Assembly: GCF_001427665.1 (NCBI RefSeq)
Contig: NZ_LMHC01000022.1
Coordinates: forward strand, 151,090 to 215,089
Origin: Caulobacter sp. Root655
GTDB lineage: Bacteria; Pseudomonadota; Alphaproteobacteria; Caulobacterales; Caulobacteraceae
DNA length: 64,000 nucleotides
Direction: 5' to 3'
Shown: in pieces, positions 35,325 through 41,681 of the stretch
Layout of the letters: each line of letters begins with the position of its first letter
Position numbering within the stretch: position 1 is the first letter of the stretch
Notes under the pieces: model-generated
Told to the model about the DNA's origin: nothing
The model's database searches: none
The model's input: the letters and a program-made list of their open reading frames with translations, nothing else
Translations under genes and position numbers: made by a program

Positions 35325-35632
35325 GCGGGCGTGGCGGAACTGGTAGACGCAACGGACTTAAGCCACAGGATTGAGTGCGCTCGGGGAAATCCGGGACGTA
35401 GAACTGCTCAAATTCGGGGAACCCTGTCAGATGGCGATCCCGAGCCAAGCCCCCTCTGGGGGAAGGTGTAGAGACTAGACGGGCAGCACCTAACCTCCGA
35501 CCTTCGGAGCACGGTGAAGGGATAGTCCAGACCACGAACGACCCGAGCATCGGGACGGCGGCGAAAGCCGAAGTGGTACGAAAATCCGTCAGCCGCAAGG
35601 CTATGCCGGTTCGATTCCGGCCGCCCGCACCA
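35325..35632 (+). tRNA. tRNA-Leu(UAA) interrupted by a group I intron
   Basis: Exon 1 is 35325-35359 and exon 2 is 35581-35632. Joined, they give an 87-nt class II tRNA: acceptor GCGGGCG/CGCCCGC, discriminator A, encoded CCA, anticodon stem ACGGA/TCCGT with loop CTTAAAA (anticodon TAA), long variable arm and T arm GCCGGTTCGATTCCGGC. The intron lies between U34 and A35, the same site as in cyanobacterial and plastid tRNA-Leu(UAA). It decodes UUA and is probably the functional copy for this site. Confidence 0.92.
35360..35580 (+). ncRNA. Group I self-splicing intron in tRNA-Leu(UAA)
   Basis: 221 nt. It follows an exon ending in U and ends in G, as group I introns do. The conserved core is present in order: TCAAATTCGGGGAACCCT (P region), ATCCCGAGCCAAGC (Q region), GTGTAGAGACTAGACGG (R region) and AAGGGATAGTCCAGACC (S region). 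These closely match cyanobacterial tRNA-Leu introns (subgroup IC3). No homing endonuclease ORF is inside. It should splice using a free guanosine, releasing mature tRNA. Confidence 0.9.
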
Positions 35633-35908
35633 CCTCACCCACAGACGTGGCGTAGGCGCCTGCAGAGCCCCCTTTGGCACGACGAGGCTCCGACATTGGC
35701 GCCATATTGTCCGTCACTCCTGGCCGTGACGGCCCCTCGACGATGCAGCAATCACAGCCGCCAGCGGTGCCCGCAACAACCCAAAAACTGGCGATCAAAG
35801 GCCCGAAGGGCGCCATGGAAAAACACCCCTTTGGGGTGGCACACATTACGCACACCTGCGGTTTTGATATAAACCATTGAAATAACTTATGAATTCGATT
35901 TGCCATCG
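35633..35908. other. Spacer after the tRNA, no recognised gene
   Basis: About 275 bp, becoming AT-rich to the right. Frames on both strands lack protein character. A small hairpin CACCCCtttGGGGTG lies at 35825-35839. The segment leads into the phased TGCGC motifs. Confidence 0.4.
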
Positions 35909-35992
35909 TATGCGCGTGTTATGCGCACATTTCGAGATTTTCGGCTAAGCCGTTGATGTTTCGCCAATAATGACGTGCGCAGGATGTGCGCA
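35909..35992. promoter_or_regulatory. Four TGCGC motifs in helical phase, probable operators
   Basis: TATGCGC occurs at 35909 and 35920, and GTGCGCA at 35975 and 35986. The spacings are 11, 55 and 11 bp, all multiples of 11, so all four lie on one face of the helix. They stand in an AT-rich promoter-like region directly before a truncated ORF with a good ribosome site (36012). Such arrays are typical of ribbon-helix-helix autoregulators; the protein is unknown. Confidence 0.5.
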
Positions 35993-36011
35993 CAACAGCT
36001 GGAGACTCAAC

Positions 36012-36071
36012 ATGGCCGAGCGCAAACGCTTCCCTTTGAACATCACGCTTCATGAGGAGAGCCGCCTGCGT
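36012..36071 (+). pseudogene. Truncated 5' end of a gene (MAERKRFPLNITLHEE)
   Basis: An ATG with GGAG 7 bases upstream opens a natural-looking N-terminus, MAERKRFPLNITLHEESRLRL. After about 36071 the frame runs antisense through the epoxide-hydrolase-like gene and stops at 36203. The start therefore belongs to a gene whose body was removed by a rearrangement. The short basic/hydrophobic beginning could be from a ribbon-helix-helix protein, but that is a guess. Confidence 0.5.
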
Positions 36072-36376
36072 CTGACCATCACGCGGGCTGCGGCGATCTC
36101 GCTGCCATCGGCGCGGACGAAGCGGTCCAGTCGCTCGGTCAGCACGCGATTGCCGTCCGCCGCAATGGCGAGAATGTCGAAATGGACCGCCGCGATGGCT
36201 TGAGATCGGTTAGGCCGCTCCAGGAACGCGATCGCTTCTTCGATTCCCGTGGCGCTCGAAACGCCCTCGTTGACCCAAACTGTCTTGGGTGTGAACCAGC
36301 GGCGAATGGCGACCTTGCCATCGTCCTCAGGGAAAGCCGCGGAGAATGCGGTGACGGTCTCGATTGGCGTTGGCAT
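36050..36376 (-). pseudogene. C-terminally truncated limonene-1,2-epoxide-hydrolase-like gene (copy 1)
   Basis: From ATG 36376 (GGGGACGG upstream) it reads MPTPIETVTAFSAAF... and follows copy 2 (36590-36976) through WFTPKT, NEGVS, AIAADG, LTERLDRF and ADGSEI. It then departs and ends in RRRRLSS. Copy 2 continues for about 30 more residues, including EWRDYFD, whose Asp is the third member of the Arg-Asp-Asp catalytic set of this family. The break coincides with the truncated plus-strand gene at 36012-36071, so one deletion or insertion event damaged both. Confidence 0.75.
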
Positions 36377-36399
36377 TTTACCGTCCCCTGCCTTGATCG

Positions 36400-36480
36400 T
36401 TAGGTCGAGCGGTCGAGCGGTCGAGACCAGGCGACCGTGGAAAACATCATGGCGGCTAGGGTCATGAGCAGGTGCTTCAT
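36400..36480 (-). pseudogene. Signal-peptide-only ORF
   Basis: AAGGAGG precedes an ATG at 36480 that opens MKHLLMTLAAMMFSTVAWSR and six more residues before TAA at 36400. The sequence is a complete secretion signal with almost no mature part. It is either the 5' remnant of an exported-protein gene cut off when the epoxide-hydrolase-like genes duplicated, or a small peptide gene. The ribosome site is among the best in this region. Confidence 0.45.
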
Positions 36481-36589
36481 CTGAAGAGCCTCCTTTTCTC
36501 GATGCGGAAGATTTGACGCCCGCAGGCGCGCGCCGCGCCGGGGCGGACAAGGATTTCAGCGCCTGGCGCGGCGCCTGCGAGACGGCGTC

Positions 36590-36976
36590 CTAGCCGGCGG
36601 CGAACTTCTGGATGGCGTTGACGTCGAAATAGTCCCGCCACTCGACGATCTTGTCGCCTTCGATCTCGTAGATGCCCATGATCATCACGCGTCCGATTTC
36701 GCTGCCGTCGGCGCGCTCGAACCGATCGAGCCTTTCGGTGAGAATGCGAGGTCCGTCAGCGGCGATCGCGAGCATGTCGATATGGACCGTGGAGATGCCC
36801 ATCGAGGTCTCCAGTTCATCGATCATGGCGATGGCTTCTTCGGCGCCGGTGGTGACTGAAACGCCTTCGTTGATCCAACGCGTCTTGGGCGTGAACCAGC
36901 GCCGAACGGCCGGTCGTCCGCCATCTTCGACGAACGCGGCGCAAAAGGCCGATACGGTCTCGAGGGGCGTGGGCAT
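36590..36976 (-). CDS. Limonene-1,2-epoxide-hydrolase-like (SnoaL-fold) protein, copy 2
   Basis: 128 residues from ATG 36976 (MPTPLETVSAFCAAF). The SnoaL/LEH cone fold fits, and the LEH catalytic elements appear as Arg and Asp in TERLDRFER and Asp in EWRDYFDVN. The family hydrates epoxides or isomerises small lipids; substrate unknown. The much longer open frame (to 37879) is antisense to the AraC gene. It diverges from that AraC gene, with starts 121 bp apart, so AraC probably controls it. Confidence 0.85.
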   Translation of the reverse strand: MPTPLETVSAFCAAFVEDGGRPAVRRWFTPKTRWINEGVSVTTGAEEAIAMIDELETSMGISTVHIDMLAIAADGPRILTERLDRFERADGSEIGRVMIMGIYEIEGDKIVEWRDYFDVNAIQKFAAG

Positions 36977-37096
36977 GGCGATCGCTCTCAGAAAAATGTG
37001 GAGGCCTGAATGGCCTCTGTCCTGAGCCGGACTGTGAGCCTCGGCCCGCGTCGCCACGATGCCAGATCTTCCGCAACGATTGCCTGATTTTCCGGA

Positions 37097-38023
37097 ATGA
37101 CCGATAATAATGGGCAAGCGAAGCCAGATGTCATGATGAGCGAACTCGACGAAATCCGCGCCATGGCGCTGCGTCACGCCGGGCGACAGAACCCGCAACT
37201 GCCAAGACTGTTCGCCTACACGCTCGATCACACGACGGAGATCGACCCGCTGATCTACGAGCCTGCGGCCTCCCTGGTGATCCAGGGGGTCCAGCGCATG
37301 TTCATCGGCGACCAGATGTTCGAATACGGTCCGGGACAGAGCATGATCGTCGCGGCCGAAATCGCTGCGCTGGGGCAGATCTGCGAGGCGTCGGAGGGGC
37401 GACCGTTCCTGGCGATCGGCCTGTTCCTGGACCCGACTTTGCTCTCGAACCTCGTGCTCGAAGTGGCTGCGATCCCTGAACTGCCGATCGAGTCGGGATA
37501 TGGCGTCAGCACAGCGAGCCCATCTCTCTTGGGCGCCTGGCGAAGACTCCTGGAGTTGCTTGATCGACCAGCCGAGATCGCGGTGCTGGCCCCGCCCCTG
37601 GAGCACGAGCTCATATTTCGGCTGCTGATGGGGCCGCATGGCGCGCTGCTGCGTCAGATCGCCGGAGCCGACTCGCGCCTTTCGCACATCCGAAAGGCCA
37701 TGACCTGGATCCGAGACCACCACACCGAGCGCCTCAATTTTAGGGCGGTCGCCGCGCTGACGGGCATGAGCGTGTCGGTCTTCTACGATCGCTTCAAAGC
37801 CGTCGCCGCCGTGAGCCCGCTTCAATACCAGAAGTATATCCGGCTCCACGAGGCCCGCCGGCGCATGATCGCCGGCCAAGCAGGCGCGGCCGAGGCGGGG
37901 TTCGCGGTCGGCTATGAGAGCGCTTCTCAGTTCAGTCGCGAGTACAAGCGTCTGTTCGGCGCTCCGCCGGGACGGGACGCCGAGAGAGCCAGGGCTGGCT
38001 TGACGCGCGTCAAGCCGCGCTAG
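37097..38023 (+). CDS. AraC-family regulator (AraC_N type)
   Basis: A 308-residue regulator. The N-terminal cupin-like AraC_N domain (PF06719 type) spans about residues 20-180 (EPAASLVIQGVQRMFIGDQM, YGPGQSMIVAAEI). Two helix-turn-helix motifs lie at about 205-300 (LNFRAVAALTGMSVSVFYDR, PLQYQKYIRLHEARR, VGYESASQFSREYKRLFGAP). This class is often divergent to an oxidoreductase or hydrolase gene, as here with the epoxide-hydrolase-like gene. Inducer unknown. Confidence 0.92.
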   Translation: MTDNNGQAKPDVMMSELDEIRAMALRHAGRQNPQLPRLFAYTLDHTTEIDPLIYEPAASLVIQGVQRMFIGDQMFEYGPGQSMIVAAEIAALGQICEASEGRPFLAIGLFLDPTLLSNLVLEVAAIPELPIESGYGVSTASPSLLGAWRRLLELLDRPAEIAVLAPPLEHELIFRLLMGPHGALLRQIAGADSRLSHIRKAMTWIRDHHTERLNFRAVAALTGMSVSVFYDRFKAVAAVSPLQYQKYIRLHEARRRMIAGQAGAAEAGFAVGYESASQFSREYKRLFGAPPGRDAERARAGLTRVKPR

Positions 38024-38137
38024 TCGGGCGACAGCCTCGCCTCAACGAGAAGAATCTGCACTTGGTCCCAGCGGCCGCGCTGAGGCGCCTCGCCAGGGCC
38101 AACGCCGTTTCCGGGCCAAACAGGCGTCGTGCCGCCC

Positions 38138-38242
38138 GCGCACAAGCGTCTATTCGGAGCGCCGCCGGGCCGGGACACAACATGGCTGAAGACCGGTCTT
38201 GGCGGCGGGCCGGCAAGCGCCGTGTCTCCGGAAGTAGAATGA
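38138..38242 (+). pseudogene. C-terminal remnant of a second AraC-family gene
   Basis: The frame AHKRLFGAPPGRDTTW... repeats, at DNA and protein level, the end of the AraC gene just upstream (EYKRLFGAPPGRDAE). It continues with a different tail to TGA at 38240. Nothing else of the gene remains, so it is a fragment left from a duplicated or replaced AraC gene. Confidence 0.6.
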
Positions 38243-38299
38243 GACGGTGAGTGGGCGACGCCGCCCTCTCTGCCCGTCCGGCGATTGCAGCGTGGGCGT

Positions 38300-39223
38300 T
38301 CAGCTCCCGTCGTCACTTCTGACGGAAGGCGAAGGGCGCACATTAAGGGTCTCGACCTTGGAAAACGCCGCGGCCATGAAGTCCATGAACACGGCTGCTC
38401 GACGTGGAAGAAGGCGGCTGGCCACATAGAGGATGTGGATCGGGACGGGGGCTGCTTCGTATCCCGTGAGGATCCGCTTCAGGCGACCGGTCTTCAGTCC
38501 GTCTTCAAACAACCAATGCGGGCCAAGGGCGACTCCCAAACCGGCAAGGGCGGCTTCCCGCGCCGCTTGCGGAGCGCTCACACGAATGCGGCCGGACACC
38601 GCGACCTCGACATCGGCGAAGCGCCAGGTCGCCCCTGTCGAAAGCAGCGAATAGACGATGCAGTCATGGTGTTTCAGATCTTGCGGGGTTTGCGGCGTCC
38701 CGCGCGCGTTCAGATAACCCGTCTCCGCGACGCAGATGCGCGTGAAGAGACCGACACGCCGCGCGCGCAAGGCGCTGTCGCTGAGGTGTCCGATCCGCAG
38801 CGCCAGTTCCACGCCGTCGTCGATGAGATTCACGAAGCGATCGGAAATCTGCAGATCGAGATCGAGGTCCGGGTACGTCTTCAGAAACTCGGGGACCTGC
38901 GGCATCAGAAACTCATGCGCGAAGGCCGTGGGACAGGCGACGCGCAGCAACCCGGACGGACTGACGTCGCTTTTCAGCGCCGACTCGGCCTCGCTCACGG
39001 CGTCGAGAATGCGTCGGGCTTCGACGTAATAGCGCTCGCCTTCGGGCGTCAGGTGCAGCTTCCGGGTGGATCGCTGCAAGAGCCGCTGCTGAAGGTGGGC
39101 CTCTAGGGCCGCCACATAGCGGCTCACGTTGGGTTGGCTGAGGCCCAAGTCCCGCGCGGCGGACGAGAAGCCGCCCGTCTCCACCGTCCTGACGAAGCAC
39201 TCCATGGAGAGTAGACGGTCCAT
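38300..39223 (-). CDS. LysR-family transcriptional regulator
   Basis: 307 residues from ATG 39223 (MDRLLSMECFVRTVETGGFS). The N-terminal winged HTH is DLGLSQPNVSRYVAALEAHL; the effector domain starts near residue 90 (GLLRVACPTAFAHEFLMPQV) and includes LALRIGHLSDSALRARRVG. It is of the CrgA/AaeR-like subgroup. It is divergent from the SDR at 39352 (about 130 bp apart), the usual arrangement for a LysR regulator and its target; the T-N11-A box was not pinned down. Confidence 0.93.
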   Translation of the reverse strand: MDRLLSMECFVRTVETGGFSSAARDLGLSQPNVSRYVAALEAHLQQRLLQRSTRKLHLTPEGERYYVEARRILDAVSEAESALKSDVSPSGLLRVACPTAFAHEFLMPQVPEFLKTYPDLDLDLQISDRFVNLIDDGVELALRIGHLSDSALRARRVGLFTRICVAETGYLNARGTPQTPQDLKHHDCIVYSLLSTGATWRFADVEVAVSGRIRVSAPQAAREAALAGLGVALGPHWLFEDGLKTGRLKRILTGYEAAPVPIHILYVASRLLPRRAAVFMDFMAAAFSKVETLNVRPSPSVRSDDGS

Positions 39224-39351
39224 CCTATCCAATCATGCGAATGGCGTATGAAACATATGCAATTTGCCGAACTTATCTTGTTTAGGGCATGAGTGCATCT
39301 TGGAAACATCGAGGTCGACCGCAGTCGCCTGAAGTTTTCAAGGATCGCCCC

Positions 39352-40104
39352 ATGTCTCGCCTCTCCGGCAAACGCACCCTCATCACCGGCGGCACGAGTG
39401 GGATCGGACTCGCCACCGCCAAGAGCTTCCTCGCCGAGGGCGCCCGCGTCATCATCACGGGCGTGAACCCCGACAGCCTGGCCAGCGCCCGGGCGGAATT
39501 GGGCTCGGACGTCACCGTGCTCGCCGCCGATTCCGCAAGCATCGAAGCGCAACGAGACCTGGCCGCGGCCGTGGCTACTGAGTATGGCCAACTCGACGTC
39601 GCTTTCATCAACGCCGGCGTGTCCGTGTGGCAGCCCATCGAGGCGTGGACCGAGGAGGCCTATGACCGGTCCTTCGCGATCAACGTCAAGGGCCCCTACT
39701 TCCTGATCCAATCACTCTTGCCGGTCTTCGCCAATCCGGCGTCCGTGGTCCTGAACACGTCGATCAACGCCCATGTCGGCATGACGAACTCCTCGGTCTA
39801 CGCCGCGACCAAGGCGGCGTTCCTGAGCCTGTCGAGGACGCTCTCGAGCGAGCTGATCGGGCGCGGCGTTCGCTTCAACGCCGTCAGCCCCGGACCGGTC
39901 GAAACACCGCTGTACGACAAGCTCGGCATCCCGGACGCCTATCGCGACCAGGCGACCCAGGCGATCGCCGCCAGCATTCCGCTCGGCCGCTTTGGCTCGC
40001 CCGAGGAAGTGGCCAAGGCGGTGCTGTATCTCGCCTCCGATGAATCCGCCTGGACCGTAGGCGCTGAAATCATCGTCGACGGCGGACGCACCCTGAACGG
40101 CTGA
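39352..40104 (+). CDS. SDR-family oxidoreductase
   Basis: A 250-residue short-chain dehydrogenase. TGGTSGIG at residues 12-19, INAG, catalytic Ser in LNTSINAH and Tyr/Lys in VYAATKAA, ending AEIIVDGGRTLNG. Start at 39352 has AAGGATC upstream. It resembles the YdfG/glucose-dehydrogenase-like SDRs typically paired with LysR regulators. Substrate unknown. Confidence 0.93.
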   Translation: MSRLSGKRTLITGGTSGIGLATAKSFLAEGARVIITGVNPDSLASARAELGSDVTVLAADSASIEAQRDLAAAVATEYGQLDVAFINAGVSVWQPIEAWTEEAYDRSFAINVKGPYFLIQSLLPVFANPASVVLNTSINAHVGMTNSSVYAATKAAFLSLSRTLSSELIGRGVRFNAVSPGPVETPLYDKLGIPDAYRDQATQAIAASIPLGRFGSPEEVAKAVLYLASDESAWTVGAEIIVDGGRTLNG

Positions 40105-40129
40105 GCGCTTAAACAGCAGGAGAATGACC

Positions 40130-40189
40130 ATGACGAACTTGAACACTGAGCCGGACGCGAGGACGCCCATGCGCTCTGAATCGTCCTGA
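40130..40189 (+). pseudogene. 19-codon ORF after the SDR, truncated gene start
   Basis: AGGAGA precedes an ATG (40130) that opens MTNLNTEPDARTPMRSESS then TGA. Its position 25 bp after the SDR stop with a good ribosome site suggests the start of a former operon partner whose remainder is lost. Confidence 0.35.
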
Positions 40190-40685
40190 AGGGTGCGGCG
40201 ATCGCCGTCTCGTCAGTCTGTTGTCGATCGTCGTGGCCATCGCCATGGCGATGGCGCGCTCGAGAGACCGACGGTTCAGCGCCTTTGGCGCAGCGCGGTG
40301 GGTATCCCACATGAGGTCCGCGCCGTGGACTTGCTCGGCCGCACGGGGTCATCCTGGGGGCTGCTCGACAAAAGCCTATCTGCGCCAGGATGGCCCCTTG
40401 GCTGTACCGTGCTTTGCGCCCACGCGCTTGGGCAAGGGGTCGGCCTTGTCGTGCCCAGCTTTCTGACTTGGCCGGGTTCGGCGATGCGCCAGGAACGGAC
40501 TCTCACACCCCTCCAGATACCGGACGTCTAGACGCCGCGCAGCCGGCAGTGGAATGGCCGCACGCCTGGCCAGGAGGTACTCGAAAGCTGGCGCAGGGCC
40601 GGTCGACGGTTGAAGGGTTTGGGCGGCACCGGCGCACGCTTTATTGAGGCGCTGCCCCGCGAGGTCGACCGTCAGTTGCCTGGCG
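40190..40685. other. Non-coding or decayed region
   Basis: About 500 bp with short overlapping frames on both strands and none with a ribosome site, domain or natural composition. A hydrophobic run (LLSIVVAIAMAMA) near 40215-40255 in one plus frame might be part of a lost membrane-protein gene. No repeat or RNA was recognised. Confidence 0.4.
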
Positions 40686-41012
40686 TCAGGTGGCTTCGGG
40701 CCCGGTTTCGCCCTCGCGCAATTCATCGGCTCCGACGAAGGATGCGCCCTCTTCGTCCAAGACCCAGGCGCCCAGGAAAGCGGTGTGGGACGGATCAATG
40801 TCCTCGTCGATCAGGTCGCCATTGTAGAGGCCGACGGTGCTAAAGTCGAAGTCGAGTGACAGCTGGTGGGCCATGCCCACCATTTCTTCGGCCATGCGGC
40901 GCGAATAGCCTAGGGCTTCGCTGTCGTTGGTGAAATCGTCGCTCAGTGTGCTCACCTCCACCGCATCGCTGCCGTGGGTCGCGCTGGTGGTGACGATGGT
41001 GAAGGCGGGCAT
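40686..41012 (-). CDS. Small acidic hypothetical protein
   Basis: 108 residues from ATG 41012 (MPAFTIVTTSATHGSDAVEV...). Strongly acidic (DDFTNDSEAL, LIDEDIDPSH) with one helical MAEEMVGMAHQL segment; no signal peptide. Composition and a modest AGAG site support coding. No family is recognised. It is isolated among gene fragments. Confidence 0.6.
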   Translation of the reverse strand: MPAFTIVTTSATHGSDAVEVSTLSDDFTNDSEALGYSRRMAEEMVGMAHQLSLDFDFSTVGLYNGDLIDEDIDPSHTAFLGAWVLDEEGASFVGADELREGETGPEAT

Positions 41013-41311
41013 GGGAGTCTCTCGCAGGTGGGGCACCCACCTAGACCCGTTCGTTCAAGAACGGGGCTACATTCTGCAAAAGCCGTCCTGGCGGCCAGGG
41101 GTGAGACCGCCGTACCTCTCTGCGCCAGATGCGGATCTTGGGATCGTTTCTAACTCCAGACGTTCCAACGCTGAGATTGAGAGGTCCCACTCTATTTTGC
41201 GGACCACGAACTCCGCTTGAGATAGTAGTGGGCGAACGCCGCTTCGGACGCCGAGCCGCTCTTGGCCGTGATGGCCTAGGTAAGACTGTCCACCGTCCGC
41301 CGCCAGCGATT
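41013..41311. other. Spacer without a recognised gene
   Basis: About 300 bp. A hairpin CCCGTTCgttcaaGAACGGG lies at 41045-41064. The rest has no convincing frame; the GC content is lower than in flanking genes. Confidence 0.35.
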
Positions 41312-41611
41312 GATGAAGGTGGCGTCAGGATAATCGGCGCGGTGCCGCTGTCGATGAACGTGCTGGCCTTGCCCTACGAGGATCCAGCGCCGGGCTCCGG
41401 GCAAGTGGCGCAGTCCGACATCCAGCCACGCCATCATGTCACCCTGCTGGTTAACGCCGTTCAGGTCGGCCTGGACGGCGACGACACCTGGAGCCTGACC
41501 GCGCGCGCACGCCAAGTATCGCATCCCCTTGCTCCCCGAACCTTCAGCTTCACGCTCTCGCCATCGAACCTGGACGAGGCGCACGCGAGAGACCCGGGCG
41601 GCGCGGACTGA
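41312..41611 (+). pseudogene. C-terminal remnant of a GH2 beta-galactosidase (small-chain domain)
   Basis: The plus frame reads GGVRIIGAVPLSMNVLALPY, then IQPRHHVTLLVNAVQVGLDG, GDDTWS and FSFTLSP. This is the order of motifs in the C-terminal Bgal_small domain of GH2 beta-galactosidases (SxSALxYxxEDL, DLAQMGVGGDDSWG, YxFRLxP). The catalytic domains are absent and no start is present, so only the tail survives. It lies next to a carbohydrate utilisation locus, convergent with its TonB receptor. Confidence 0.6.
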
Positions 41612-41628
41612 CACGCGGCCTTCCCGGT

Positions 41629-41655
41629 AAAAAAACGCCGCCCCGAAGGGCGGCG
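41629..41655 (-). terminator. Rho-independent terminator of the TonB receptor
   Basis: On the minus strand an 8-bp stem (CGCCGCCC / GGGCGGCG) with loop TTCG is followed by seven T, 26 bp after the receptor stop codon. Confidence 0.92.
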
Positions 41656-41681
41656 CTGCGGGGGAAGGACGGGCGGCCTGC

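Larger units (their letters stand above)
32406..35361. mobile_element. Integrase element inserted at tRNA-Leu(UAA)
   Basis: A 37-nt direct repeat of the tRNA 5' half (32406-32442 and 35325-35361, one mismatch) brackets two tandem tyrosine integrases and nothing else. The crossover is likely within the repeated D-arm/anticodon sequence. The right copy is part of a complete tRNA with its own upstream promoter-like sequence, so the element rebuilt the gene it entered. Either this is a minimal integrase-only element or the remains of a larger island; exact ends cannot be fixed from one sequence. Confidence 0.55.

Noticed and set aside
35408-35680. Minus-strand ORF across the tRNA-Leu intron
   Set aside because: It overlaps a structured RNA on the opposite strand and has no protein character.
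36977-37879. 300-codon extension of the second epoxide-hydrolase-like gene
   Set aside because: It is antisense to the intact AraC regulator; the family start is MPTPLETV at 36976.
40376-40798. 140-codon minus-strand ORF after the SDR
   Set aside because: Pro/Arg/Ala-rich, overlaps the start of a better candidate gene and has no start site.
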